Assembly (NCBI RefSeq): GCF_007004725.1
Contig: NZ_ML660164.1
Location: 247,501 to 311,500, forward strand
Length of the DNA: 64,000 nucleotides
Direction of reading: 5' to 3'
Source of the DNA: Aliikangiella coralliicola
GTDB lineage: Bacteria > Pseudomonadota > Gammaproteobacteria > Enterobacterales > Kangiellaceae
In this document: positions 55,352-64,000 of the stretch, piece by piece
How positions within the stretch are numbered: the first letter of the stretch is position 1
Layout: every line of letters begins with the position of its first letter
Notes under the pieces: model-generated
What the model saw: the letters and a program-made list of their open reading frames with translations, nothing else
Databases searched by the model: none
Told to the model about the DNA's origin: nothing
Position numbers and translations under genes: made by a program

Positions 55352-55836
55352 GATATAAGACCTTCTTTTAGCAAGAATTTTTTTGTTAGATAGTGCGTTT
55401 GTAAAATCGATAGCGTGAAATTAGAGGTTGGAAAATGCTCTGGGCCATTTTTTCCTAATGTCAGTCTCTCTAAGTGCCGGTCCCTGTGGCTGTTCACTTT
55501 GCCAAGCTATTTTATACGAACTAGCGACAAGATATCGGTTTTTGAAGGGGGAAAAATAACAATAATTGTTAATGAACATTACAGTTGATGAGTTCTCAAT
55601 TGGTTGAGTTGTACGGTTTTTAATCAATAGCCATCTTAAATTCTACTTTTGGAAAGGGGCGTGACAACCCGTCACTCAAAATTCCTTATTGAGATATTTT
55701 GCAAAAAAACAGGTTTGAATAACTAAGCCAGCTTTACATTTAGCGATTAATAGACGATATAAATAATAGAAACTGTGCGGCTATGTTGTTGATAACAAAC
55801 ATGTCCTGAATAATAAAAACACTTCAAGGAGCACCG
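55352..55836. other. 485-bp intergenic region
   Basis: Between divergent genes; promoters for both must lie here. I see no RNA gene, repeat or clear regulatory motif beyond AT-richness. AAGGAG lies 7 nt before ATG 55837. Confidence 0.6.
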
Positions 55837-56637
55837 ATGCCTGTTAATCCAAATAAAAAACCTGTGGTTCTCATCGTTCACGGTGTGCAAACCGGTACCG
55901 ATAAGGATCAAAATCAGGATAGGCAAGTAAAGCAACTCATTAATAATCGTTTAGGCGGTTTACCTTTAACATTTTCTACCGATCTCTATCGCTACGAAGA
56001 TATTAACGATAAAGCAATAGCTCCCGCGAAACAGCTAATGAAGTTGATAGGGAAAACCGCGGTGGGGAAGATTTTGCTGTCAACGACTGTCGACTTAGTC
56101 GGTGATGTGGTGCTTAATTTGCAAAATGGTTCAACCGCCCAGTTAATTCGGGATGGGCTACGACAACGTATTCTTAAGTACTATAACGCTGGTAATCCTT
56201 GTTACCTGATGGCGCACAGTTTAGGTTCCATCTATGCTTTCGACGTGCTTAATGAATTAATTGCTGAAGAAGCTTACTTTGATCGAAACAATCGCGGCAG
56301 TTGGCCGGTACAAGGCTTTTTAACGATTGGTTCACCGATTGGTTTGGCGATGTTTAGAAAAGGACGAACAAAAATCAATAACCTGGGAGAGGGCAACCGG
56401 CTGTTCCGTTGGTTTAACTATTGGGACCGCTCGGATCCCGTCGTTTCCGGCGATATTTTCGGTAAAAATCTAACCGGTTTCGACATTGCAAAAAAATACC
56501 AGGCGAATAACCCTAATCAGGGCTGGTTTATCAGGGATGTGGCCGTTGATACGGGATTCCATTGGCTTTTGTCTCACACAGCTTACTGGAGCGATGCGAA
56601 AGTCGGCGATGGATTAGTTGACCTGATTTCACGGTAG
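55837..56637 (+). CDS. Lipase-like alpha/beta hydrolase
   Basis: 266 residues, no signal peptide. The fold is a Ser hydrolase: oxyanion H15-G16 (VVLIVHGVQTG), nucleophile A-H-S128-L-G, an acidic region around FDVLNE, and a likely catalytic His in FHWLLSHTAYW near the end. VQGFLTIGSPIG (~165) matches the family's lipid esterases. Start: ATG 55837 with AAGGAG upstream. It sits 9 nt before a lipoprotein gene. A cytoplasmic lipase beside a periplasmic lipoprotein resembles T6SS Tle effector-immunity order, but no T6SS gene is adjacent. Confidence 0.78.
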   Translation: MPVNPNKKPVVLIVHGVQTGTDKDQNQDRQVKQLINNRLGGLPLTFSTDLYRYEDINDKAIAPAKQLMKLIGKTAVGKILLSTTVDLVGDVVLNLQNGSTAQLIRDGLRQRILKYYNAGNPCYLMAHSLGSIYAFDVLNELIAEEAYFDRNNRGSWPVQGFLTIGSPIGLAMFRKGRTKINNLGEGNRLFRWFNYWDRSDPVVSGDIFGKNLTGFDIAKKYQANNPNQGWFIRDVAVDTGFHWLLSHTAYWSDAKVGDGLVDLISR

Positions 56638-56646
56638 GGAGGAAAT

Positions 56647-57162
56647 ATGCGAATTATTTTGACGTTGTTAGTTTTGCTATTGAGCGGATGCACCCACTAT
56701 CTTTATCAGGGAGATTTTTCCGCCAATGATGCTTTTGGAAAAGAGCGGCAGTATCGACTTTATTGGACGAAAACCGATAAGTTTTTATTCGGTTCAAGTG
56801 CCGGTCCGCTGGTATTGGATATCACTTGCGACGCGCCAAAAACTTTTGAAGAAAATGAACAGGGCATATTTTTAAGATTACCCAAAGATGAATTTGAAGG
56901 TTCAGAAGTTGCTGATCCAACCGCGTATTATTGCGGCGAGGTGAAAAATTTACAAAAACTCGATAGTTACTCATCCGGCCCGATTCAATTTAGTATTAGC
57001 TGTAAGCCGATTGTTGATGAATGGGCGCGAATAAAACCAGTTTTTATCGCGCAATCTGACGATTATCAAGTGGACATAAAAGTGGTCAAAGATTGGAGTT
57101 TATTTGGTGGGGCGTTAGAGTCAAAGAGACTAGATTGCTTAGCGAATGAAGCTGGTCAATAA
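56647..57162 (+). CDS. Lipoprotein paired with the hydrolase
   Basis: 171 residues. Lipobox L-S-G-C15 with a short signal gives a lipoprotein. The mature part is beta-rich with four Cys (ITCDAP, YYCGEV, ISCKP, DCLANE), likely two disulfides in the periplasm. No family recognised. GGAGG upstream of ATG 56647, 9 nt after the hydrolase stop, so co-expressed with it. An inhibitor or immunity role is possible but not shown. Confidence 0.65.
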   Translation: MRIILTLLVLLLSGCTHYLYQGDFSANDAFGKERQYRLYWTKTDKFLFGSSAGPLVLDITCDAPKTFEENEQGIFLRLPKDEFEGSEVADPTAYYCGEVKNLQKLDSYSSGPIQFSISCKPIVDEWARIKPVFIAQSDDYQVDIKVVKDWSLFGGALESKRLDCLANEAGQ

Positions 57163-57313
57163 GGCCTCGCAAAAAAACGCCATACCGATTATCCGACAGT
57201 TCGGTTTTTAAACCCCGAAAAGGGAACCATGAAGTTATCGAACAAAGCCAGGCTCGAACTTTAAGTGCTATCAAGGTAGAATGGCGCCTGATTCTTTTCA
57301 TTGCAGTTAATTC

Positions 57314-58717
57314 ATGTCCTTTACTTCGTTAAAACTAATCGAGCCATTGCTTAAAGCACTTGCTGAACAAGGCTATAAAACACCTTCGCCCATTCAGGAA
57401 AAGGTGATACCCCATATTCTTAATGGCCGGGATGTCATGGCCGCCGCGCAAACCGGCACTGGAAAAACGGCCGGTTTTACTTTGCCGATGTTGCAGAGAT
57501 TAACTAAGGGTAAAAAGCCAACGGCAAATTCGGTTAGAGCGTTAGTATTAACGCCCACACGAGAGCTGGCTGCTCAAGTTGGAGAAAGCGTCAAAAACTA
57601 CGGTAAGCATCTGCCCATGCGAAGCGCTGTGGTATTCGGTGGCGTTAAAATTAATCCTCAGATGATGCAGCTGCGACGTGGTGTTGATGTATTGGTGGCA
57701 ACTCCCGGTCGTTTGTTAGATTTGTTTGGTCAAAATGCGTTCCATTTTAAGTCAATTGAATTCCTGGTTTTAGATGAGGCAGACAGAATGCTTGATATGG
57801 GTTTTCTTCCCGATATCAAAAAGATCATTTCGCAATTACCACAAAAAAGACAAACTTTGCTATTTTCCGCGACGTTTTCCAGTGATATCAAGCAGCTCGG
57901 TCAAAAATTACTGAATGAGCCGGTTTCCGTCGAAACCAGTCCGGCGAATTCCACTGCCAAAACCGTTAAGCAGTGGATGCATCCGGTGGATAAAAAGCGC
58001 AAATCAAAATTACTCAGTTTTCTTATTGGTCACCATCGCTGGCAAAAAGTGCTCGTGTTTGTACGCACGCGCAGAGGCGCGAATAAACTTACCTATGACC
58101 TGCAGAAAAGTGGTCTGGAGGCAGCTGCCATTCATGGCGATAAAAGTCAGGGAGCGAGAACCCGAGCGCTAGCGGCATTTAAAAATGATGAAATCCGGGT
58201 TTTAGTGGCCACTGATATTGCTGCACGCGGATTAGATATCGAACAGTTACCCTTGGTGATCAACTTTGATTTACCGACTGTGGCGGAAGACTATATCCAC
58301 AGAATAGGTCGCACCGGACGAGCCGGCGAAAGTGGTAAAGCGGTGTCGCTGGTGAGTGCTGACGAGGTCGATAATTTAAGTGACATTGAAAATCTCATTC
58401 GACAGTTGCTACCAAGAAAACAAATCGATGGCTTTGAACCTTCGCACACGGTTCCAGAGACCTATTTGAAAGTAGTTAAGAAGAAAAAGCCACATAAGAA
58501 AAAATTAGCTAAAGCTAAGTTATTAGCAGCAGGCAAGAAAACGAGCGCGTCAAAACCAGCAAAAAGCCGCAATAACAAACCTAAGGCGAGTAAAAATAAA
58601 GTCAAAACAAAAGATCGAACTCGATCAAATAGTGGCACAAAATCGAGAAGCCAAATACAAAATGCCTCTAAAAGAAAGCCTGCATCGCGGGAGTCCGCTG
58701 CGAGTAAAAAACAATGA
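57314..58717 (+). CDS. rhlE: DEAD-box RNA helicase, RhlE type
   Basis: 467 residues. Unwinds RNA in ribosome assembly and RNA decay. Motifs in order: Q motif ([10 protein letters not shown], 24-33), A-Q-T-G-T-G-K-T (45-52), PTREL (81-85), D-E-A-D (154-157), S-A-T (185-187), HRIGRTGR near 340. The C-terminal ~90 residues are a Lys/Ser/Ala-rich basic tail, common in RhlE. The symbol is by overall resemblance; SrmB and other close paralogues exist. Its stop overlaps the next gene's start by 4 nt. Confidence 0.88.
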   Translation: MSFTSLKLIEPLLKALAEQGYKTPSPIQEKVIPHILNGRDVMAAAQTGTGKTAGFTLPMLQRLTKGKKPTANSVRALVLTPTRELAAQVGESVKNYGKHLPMRSAVVFGGVKINPQMMQLRRGVDVLVATPGRLLDLFGQNAFHFKSIEFLVLDEADRMLDMGFLPDIKKIISQLPQKRQTLLFSATFSSDIKQLGQKLLNEPVSVETSPANSTAKTVKQWMHPVDKKRKSKLLSFLIGHHRWQKVLVFVRTRRGANKLTYDLQKSGLEAAAIHGDKSQGARTRALAAFKNDEIRVLVATDIAARGLDIEQLPLVINFDLPTVAEDYIHRIGRTGRAGESGKAVSLVSADEVDNLSDIENLIRQLLPRKQIDGFEPSHTVPETYLKVVKKKKPHKKKLAKAKLLAAGKKTSASKPAKSRNNKPKASKNKVKTKDRTRSNSGTKSRSQIQNASKRKPASRESAASKKQ

Positions 58718-59328
58718 GAGTTTTAAACCACATTTTTCTCGTAGCTTTGTGTACGTTATTTGCTGTTTTTAATGTTTCAGGCCAATCAGTAACAGACCGA
58801 CAAGTTGTCATAGAAAATAGCGAAAACCTCCCAAACTATATAAAAAATGAAATTTCAAAAATCGCATTCGAAGCTGGAGATACAAGAATAAAAATAACCA
58901 GCAAGTCACGTAGTGTTGAGAAACAGGTCGAGGTGATGCTCGACTATTACATTTTATGCCATCGAAAAAATTGTGGTGTCGAACTGGCGAAAAAAACTTA
59001 CCATCCAGATTGCAATCGTGCTTTGTCTCTGTTTGACCCAAATCAGTCAAGGGAAAATAATGTGGCTAAAATCGCCCGAGCATTACGCGCTGATTTAGTG
59101 GAACTCGGCAGCCGCAGAACTTGTATGAATCATGTTGTGCTCCCTGAAATTAAAAACCGGTTAGTAGCCGTTGATATCGCTCCTTCTTCAATTAACAACC
59201 TGAAAAAGTTTTACGACGCAGTTAAAAATAACAATAAAGTCGTACGGTTTTATTACCCCGCAATCAAAGGTGTTCCACCTAGCCAAGTGTTTGACAGCGC
59301 GTTTCACCTGGAATTTTATCGTCAATAA
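58714..59328 (+). CDS. Exported protein with weak M15-peptidase-like features
   Basis: 204 residues with a signal peptide (1-23). [23 protein letters not shown], then [11 protein letters not shown], and near the end [11 protein letters not shown] loosely recall D-Ala-D-Ala carboxypeptidase (M15) motifs R-S-x-x-x-Q and H-x-D/E. The usual zinc ligands are not all found, so function is uncertain. Four Cys may form disulfides. It overlaps rhlE by 4 nt (ATGA), though its role seems unrelated. Confidence 0.55.
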   Translation: MRVLNHIFLVALCTLFAVFNVSGQSVTDRQVVIENSENLPNYIKNEISKIAFEAGDTRIKITSKSRSVEKQVEVMLDYYILCHRKNCGVELAKKTYHPDCNRALSLFDPNQSRENNVAKIARALRADLVELGSRRTCMNHVVLPEIKNRLVAVDIAPSSINNLKKFYDAVKNNNKVVRFYYPAIKGVPPSQVFDSAFHLEFYRQ

Positions 59329-59455
59329 CTGTTCTATATTCATCGATAAATAGTTGAACTGTTACTAATCACAAGCCGTTGTTCTCTTCCATTCCTCTAC
59401 CAAGTTCAGGTTATTGAACTACAATTAAGGAAACCTAAAAGAGGCAGATATCGTA

Positions 59456-62065
59456 ATGATAGCGGTCAAAATTCCAAAACAGTGGACGGAAATCGAAAAG
59501 TGGGTTTGGCAGCAAATCGCTGCTGGTAATGTTGCAGACTTAAGCGTCAAAGATCCTCAGGAAATCGAGTTAAAACCCAAGGAGAAAAAAGGGTGGACTC
59601 AACGACGGCGACTCAGCTATTCATTTTTACAAACCATATTAACCGAAAAGGCTTTCATCGAAAACACTCCCTACAGCGGTGTGCGGATTATCGGAGCGTT
59701 ATTCGACGATGCGCCGATCAATTTGGAGCATGCCCGTTTAAAGCGCGTCTTCTGGCTAAAAAAATCGAGAATACTAAAAGATTTTTTAGGCAATAACTTA
59801 CGAGTTGATGGCGAGTTGTCGTTGGAAGATAGTTATTTTGCCGGCATGCTCGATCTATATTGCGCAGATATTCAGGAAGAACTCAATATCAGCGGCGCTA
59901 TCGTCAAAGGTTCTTTTGATTTAGGTGCCGCAGGAATTGCGTCTAACTTGTTAATGCAGGCCGTTGTTATCGATAAGCAAGCGAACTTAAACAGCTCTAG
60001 AGTTTTTAGCTCTGTTTTTATGGGTAACCATTCTGTGTTCAAAGGCAAGGCAGATTTCGGTGCGTTAGAAGTTGGTGGAAACCTCGAAATGCAAAGTGTT
60101 TTGTTTGAAGATGAAGTCAATTTAAATAGTGCGAAAATCGAGGGATCGTGCTTTTTGGACAGAGGCGCGAAATTTAAAGGTATGGTCGATTTGGGGTCGG
60201 CAATATTGGGTTCGAAATTGCTCGTTAGTGATGTCATCTTTGATGGAGAGTTCAATTTAAACAGCGCGGTTTTTAATAGCTCCTGTTTTGTGGGAGAGAA
60301 AGCTGTATTTAACGCGGAAGCTGATTTTAGTTCCATGAAAATTGATGGAACTCTTGAGATAAACAAAGCGCTTTTCAAATCGGCAATGAACCTCAATAGT
60401 GTGAGTATCGGCGCGCACTTACAAATTGAAAATACGGTTTTCGAAGGGAGGCTGAGGTTAAATAGCGCCGATATCAAAGGTTCTGCGTTTCTAACTGAAG
60501 GCTCTGTATTCGAAGGTGAAGTCGACCTGGTTTCCGCCAGGGTGAAGTCAAACCTCGAAATGCAGGGCTCTAACTTTAATGGAGAAGTTAATCTTAATAG
60601 TATTACTGTCGGCAGTTCTGCTTTTCTTGATGCTGGCTCCGTTTTTAAGCAAGACATTGATTTAGGGGCTTCTCATATCGGCTCTAATTTACAAATGAGG
60701 GGCGCTGTATTTGAAGGGAAAGTTAACCTGAATCGAACTTCGGTAGAAGGCTCTGTGCTAATGGATAAGGCGTCAGTTTTTCATGATTTTATCAATCTGA
60801 ATTCTTCCAAAATTGGTTCAGAATTGTTGATGCGGGGATCGACATTTAAAAAGAATGTGAGTTTAAATCGCGCACAAATTGAAGGAAATGCGTATCTGGA
60901 TCATGGTGCTGTTTTTTATGGGGAGGTCGACCTGACGACTGCAAAGCTTAATGCAAGGTTGGAGATGCGCGCCGCGACTTTTCATGATTTAGTCTGTTTA
61001 AACAGTGCATTAATCAATAGCTCTGTTTTTCTTGACGAAGGCGCTGTATTTAAGGGGGAAGTTAATATTGGTTCGGTAAAAATTGATTCTGCCTTAGTCA
61101 TGCGTAACTCAACTTTTGAAAAAATGGTCAGCTTAAATCGAGCAGAAATATCCGGAACTCTCTTTCTGGACGATGGTGCTTCATTCCAACAGGATGTTGA
61201 TTTAGCTTACTCCAAATTGGGCGCGAGTCTGCAAGTTCAGGGTTCTTCATTTGGAGGTCAATTAGACTTAACCGGAAGCCGTGTAGAAGGTGAATTATTA
61301 CTCGGTTTTTCCGAAGCCACTTCAACACAATGGCAAAGTAAAGCGGCTTTAATATTGCGTAACACCCATGTCAATGCTTTTCAAGATTGGTGGCAAAGCG
61401 TTGAAGATAATTCCTGGCCGGACAACTATGAACTGGAAGGATTTACTTATGAAAGACTGGGCTCTGTCAGCAGTGATGATGAAGCTGATTTATTTGATCG
61501 ACCTATTAGTGCTTTTGTTGAATGGCTGGGTAAAGATACCGGTGCTTCTTCACAGCCGTACGAACGCCTTGCTAATTTGTTTTTTGAGGCGGGTGAGTCT
61601 TATAAACAAGCCGACATATTATACGCGGCAAGGGAAAGGCAAAGACGTAAGGCTTGGTCAAAAACGAATGAGCATGGGCGGCCAAAGCCGAGAGAGTATA
61701 CCTATAGTTTCGGACTTTTTGCGCTGAAAGTGACCATCGGTTATGGTTTAGGAAATCGTTATTTTCGCGTGTTATGGTGGGTTGTTGGTTTTACTTTTCT
61801 GGGAACGCTGTTGTTAATGAGTAATAGTGCATTTTCATTAACTAATTTTTTACACATGTCATTTGCCAGTCTGGATCAACTGTTGCCAGTTATTTCTCTT
61901 GATAAAGCACACGACAAATATATATTTGGTGATGCGCTGGCCAATCCACCTGTTAAAGCGCAACCTTACTGGCTATTAATCTACTTTTATTTTCATAAAA
62001 TAGCGGGGTGGTTTTTGGGATCTTTTCTTGTAGCAGGTTTAGCAGGTTTGACTCAAAGAAAGTAA
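59456..62065 (+). CDS. Giant beta-helix protein with 45-residue repeats and C-terminal membrane helices
   Basis: 869 residues. Residues ~180-620 comprise about nine and a half tandem 45-residue repeats, each of two ~22-residue turns, such as G-A-V-F-K-G-E-V-N-I-G-S-V then L-V-M-R-N-S-T-F. They form a right-handed beta-helix akin to pentapeptide or bactofilin-like rods, not classic A(D/N)LXX. After a soluble ~120-residue region, two membrane helices (~765-790 and ~840-860) close the protein, so the rod faces the cytoplasm or periplasm. There is no signal peptide. Function unknown. DNA of the repeats is diverged, so the array is old. Confidence 0.8.
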   Translation: MIAVKIPKQWTEIEKWVWQQIAAGNVADLSVKDPQEIELKPKEKKGWTQRRRLSYSFLQTILTEKAFIENTPYSGVRIIGALFDDAPINLEHARLKRVFWLKKSRILKDFLGNNLRVDGELSLEDSYFAGMLDLYCADIQEELNISGAIVKGSFDLGAAGIASNLLMQAVVIDKQANLNSSRVFSSVFMGNHSVFKGKADFGALEVGGNLEMQSVLFEDEVNLNSAKIEGSCFLDRGAKFKGMVDLGSAILGSKLLVSDVIFDGEFNLNSAVFNSSCFVGEKAVFNAEADFSSMKIDGTLEINKALFKSAMNLNSVSIGAHLQIENTVFEGRLRLNSADIKGSAFLTEGSVFEGEVDLVSARVKSNLEMQGSNFNGEVNLNSITVGSSAFLDAGSVFKQDIDLGASHIGSNLQMRGAVFEGKVNLNRTSVEGSVLMDKASVFHDFINLNSSKIGSELLMRGSTFKKNVSLNRAQIEGNAYLDHGAVFYGEVDLTTAKLNARLEMRAATFHDLVCLNSALINSSVFLDEGAVFKGEVNIGSVKIDSALVMRNSTFEKMVSLNRAEISGTLFLDDGASFQQDVDLAYSKLGASLQVQGSSFGGQLDLTGSRVEGELLLGFSEATSTQWQSKAALILRNTHVNAFQDWWQSVEDNSWPDNYELEGFTYERLGSVSSDDEADLFDRPISAFVEWLGKDTGASSQPYERLANLFFEAGESYKQADILYAARERQRRKAWSKTNEHGRPKPREYTYSFGLFALKVTIGYGLGNRYFRVLWWVVGFTFLGTLLLMSNSAFSLTNFLHMSFASLDQLLPVISLDKAHDKYIFGDALANPPVKAQPYWLLIYFYFHKIAGWFLGSFLVAGLAGLTQRK

Positions 62066-62068
62066 TGA

Positions 62069-62338
62069 TTAAATTGTTGGCGCAAGTACAAATAAACAAA
62101 CCAGCTCAACAGCGATAGCAATTCTAACAACAGCACGCACCTGGTGATACTTAGTCAGCATATAGGATGAAAGAGCGACCACTAATGCGAGTGCATTTAT
62201 GACGACACCAAGCATCGAAAGGTTAACTGAAGTCACAGTCAGATTGAATGCCAACAGGCAGCAAATGAGCGTTAGTACACCAAGAAATATATTGGTAAAG
62301 ATGGTTATTGTGAATTTTTTATCGTCCAGTTCTTGCAT
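62069..62338 (-). CDS. Small membrane protein
   Basis: 89 residues with three predicted helices (~10-30, 36-60, 66-86) and a short soluble head. The stop is 3 nt from the convergent gene's stop. Hydrophobic pattern and start context (ATG 62338) suggest a real gene. Function unknown. Confidence 0.6.
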   Translation of the reverse strand: MQELDDKKFTITIFTNIFLGVLTLICCLLAFNLTVTSVNLSMLGVVINALALVVALSSYMLTKYHQVRAVVRIAIAVELVCLFVLAPTI

Positions 62339-62409
62339 ACTGATTCCACGAGTGTGCGAACAAAATATTTGATTTCCAGTAAAATAACACGTGGTTTAAC
62401 TGATTCAAA

Positions 62410-62607
62410 TTATCGATTGTTATTTTTATCCGGTTTTTTGATGTTTAGCTCGTTAAACTCAACAACAATATTTGAAGTTAAATGAGAACCAGAATCGTTT
62501 TGAATCGATGACTTTGGTGAGAATGTTGTCGAGTTTGAATCGCCGACCTTAGTGGGTTTCGAGGAATTATCAGGATGGCTGATTTTAATTTCGTGTGTAG
62601 TGGACAA
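62410..62607 (-). CDS. Possible small polar protein
   Basis: 65 residues from TTG 62607, polar, Ser/Asn/Lys/Asp-rich and lacking hydrophobic core, so perhaps disordered. No strong RBS is visible. The adjacent 62478-62669 frame in another phase is a competing reading. Low confidence; it may be non-coding. Confidence 0.25.
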   Translation of the reverse strand: MSTTHEIKISHPDNSSKPTKVGDSNSTTFSPKSSIQNDSGSHLTSNIVVEFNELNIKKPDKNNNR

Positions 62608-62843
62608 ATTGTTATTTTTGACGTATTTTTTATTGGTGGGTGAGATTTTTTAAAGCGAGAAAAGCACACTTAAGGCATGTTTTTATTTGGTTTGGTTATT
62701 TCTCATCGCGTAAAACGGCGCATTAATAAAAATCGGCGAGATTGATATCGAAGGAATTTCTATTTTACTATGTGGGAAATCAAATTTTCTGAAAGTTTTC
62801 TACTCGACAACTCGGCAGGTTGAACATGAGTGACCAAAGATAA

Positions 62844-64000
62844 ATGTTTGAGTTTAAAAGAATAAATATTTATTTTAGGAACCAGGACAGCAAAGCTCGA
62901 GTAATCATTGCGGGATGGACCAAAACTTTATTTTTTACTTTATTCTTTCTCGGCGCTTTTACTCACCACCTATCTGCTCGTGCCTCAACGTCACATCAAG
63001 ATTCCTCAAAGCTCACTCAATCTCAAAATACCAATAACAGCCTTTCCTCAAGTCAACCTGACAAAGTGATTGAGAATGACTTTTCTGAAGTAGGCCTTTT
63101 TACAATTAATAACTACTCAGCTGAAGATTACGGTGCCCATATGCAAAACTGGGGTATTACGCAAGACAATAGAGGTTTTATTTACGTCGCCAATAGCGAA
63201 GGGATTTTGGAACACGATGGCGTCACCTGGAGATTGATATCAACGCCAAATAAAGGTGTTGTTCGATCGCTGGCTGCGGACAAACAGGGACGAGTTTACG
63301 TTGGAGCCGCGACGGAATTGGGTTATTTGGCACCAAATGATAAAGGCACAACCGAGTATGTATCCTTGGTTGAGCACATTCCAGCACAAGCGCGTAACTT
63401 TAATGATATATGGCAGGTTATTTCTCTGGATGAAGGTATCTATTTTAGCTCTTACACTCATCTGTTTCGATGGCATGACGGCAAAATGAAAGTCTTTAAA
63501 CCGAAAAATTCAAGTTTTGCCAATTCGTTTGAGATTGACGGTCACTTACTGATTCAAGAAAGAGAGCGCGGCTTGTTTCGAGTGATTGATGATGAGCTAA
63601 TGTTGGTTGCTGGTGGACCTAAAGCTGGAGATCCCGCTTATACCATTACAGCGCTACTGCCGATGGAAAACGATGCCTACCTTATCGTGACAATTAATCA
63701 CGGCCTTATTCGGTGTGAAAACAACTTGCCGTTGGAGGAAGCTTGCGCAACTTTCAATCCTGCTCTGGGTGATCGGATACTAAAAGCCAGACCCCATCGA
63801 GGGCTGGCTTTACCGAATGGTATGTTAGTCATCAACACAATTCGCAATGGCGCTTTTTTGCTGGATAGTAGCGGGCGACTTGTGCGAGTTATTAATGAAA
63901 CTGCGGGGTTACGTAACAATATGGTGCTATCGGCATTTGTCGATAATCAGGGGGGGCTTTGGTTGGGGCTGGGGAATGGGCTAGCACGCGTTGACGTGAA
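62844..64000 (+). CDS. Partial beta-propeller sensor (Reg_prop type), cut by the window end
   Basis: Open from ATG 62844 to the end of the window, 385 codons so far. A membrane/signal-like helix (~30-50, TLFFTLFFLGAF) is followed by a polar linker, then propeller blades with the two-component-regulator-propeller pattern: WGITQDNRGFIYVANSEGILEHDGVTWRL, VRSLAADKQGRVYVGAATELGYL, and near the edge FVDNQGGLWLGLGNGLARV. Such proteins continue with a Y_Y_Y domain and then a kinase, GGDEF or HTH output. That part lies beyond the window. The start is tentative because no clear RBS precedes it. Confidence 0.75.
   Translation, partial: MFEFKRINIYFRNQDSKARVIIAGWTKTLFFTLFFLGAFTHHLSARASTSHQDSSKLTQSQNTNNSLSSSQPDKVIENDFSEVGLFTINNYSAEDYGAHMQNWGITQDNRGFIYVANSEGILEHDGVTWRLISTPNKGVVRSLAADKQGRVYVGAATELGYLAPNDKGTTEYVSLVEHIPAQARNFNDIWQVISLDEGIYFSSYTHLFRWHDGKMKVFKPKNSSFANSFEIDGHLLIQERERGLFRVIDDELMLVAGGPKAGDPAYTITALLPMENDAYLIVTINHGLIRCENNLPLEEACATFNPALGDRILKARPHRGLALPNGMLVINTIRNGAFLLDSSGRLVRVINETAGLRNNMVLSAFVDNQGGLWLGLGNGLARVDV

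Noticed and set aside
59872-60657. 261-codon minus-strand ORF
   Set aside because: Antisense to the 45-residue repeat protein; low-complexity product and no RBS.

Overview
The window looks like chromosome of a free-living, probably marine, low-GC gammaproteobacterium. Pointers are an lpxO-type lipid A hydroxylase, a secreted zinc protease ending in a GlyGly-CTERM-like tail, many lipoproteins and secreted proteins, a GGDEF enzyme and a complete Gram-negative type VI secretion system (T6SS). A Kangiella/Aliikangiella-like relative is my guess; no rRNA or other marker gene is present to settle it.

Region 1 (1-16.8 kb) is mixed accessory and housekeeping DNA: an 18-bp tandem array, a secreted CocE/S15-type hydrolase, a small membrane-protein/winged-helix regulator operon behind three copies of a 17-bp palindrome, a diguanylate cyclase, an Lrp-type regulator, a VOC protein next to a 268-bp MITE-like element, a two-component system, a secreted beta-propeller protein with a chitin-binding tail, lpxO and several lipoproteins or secreted proteins of unknown role.

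Region 2 (18.2-47.3 kb) is the T6SS, almost all on the minus strand. Read in the direction of transcription (high to low coordinates): a sigma54 activator gene; a sigma54-type promoter at 45431-45447; a small unknown gene; a fused tssB-tssC; hcp, tssE, tssF, tssG, vgrG; an adaptor/cargo block (DUF2169-pentapeptide, pentapeptide, DUF3540-like, PAAR-like DUF4150); tssJ, tssK, tssL, tssM, tssA; a TPR-GNAT protein; and two paralogous proteins with a His/Cys dyad like clan CD cysteine peptidases, which are the best effector candidates. Unusual points are the TssB-TssC fusion, a TssM that has lost its P-loop, no clpV/tssH in the window, about 20 tandem nonapeptide repeats in the VgrG tail, and the footprint of a tandem duplication followed by a deletion in the putative effector module (18.65-22.03 kb).

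Region 3 (47.3-64 kb) holds a large secreted reprolysin-like metalloprotease, a lipoprotein, a possible 24-residue peptide gene with its own terminator, an M16 peptidase lipoprotein, a lipase-like alpha/beta hydrolase followed directly by a lipoprotein gene, a RhlE-type DEAD-box helicase, a long protein of 45-residue beta-helix repeats with C-terminal membrane segments, and the start of a beta-propeller sensor gene that runs off the window.

I saw no rRNA, tRNA, CRISPR array or complete insertion sequence.
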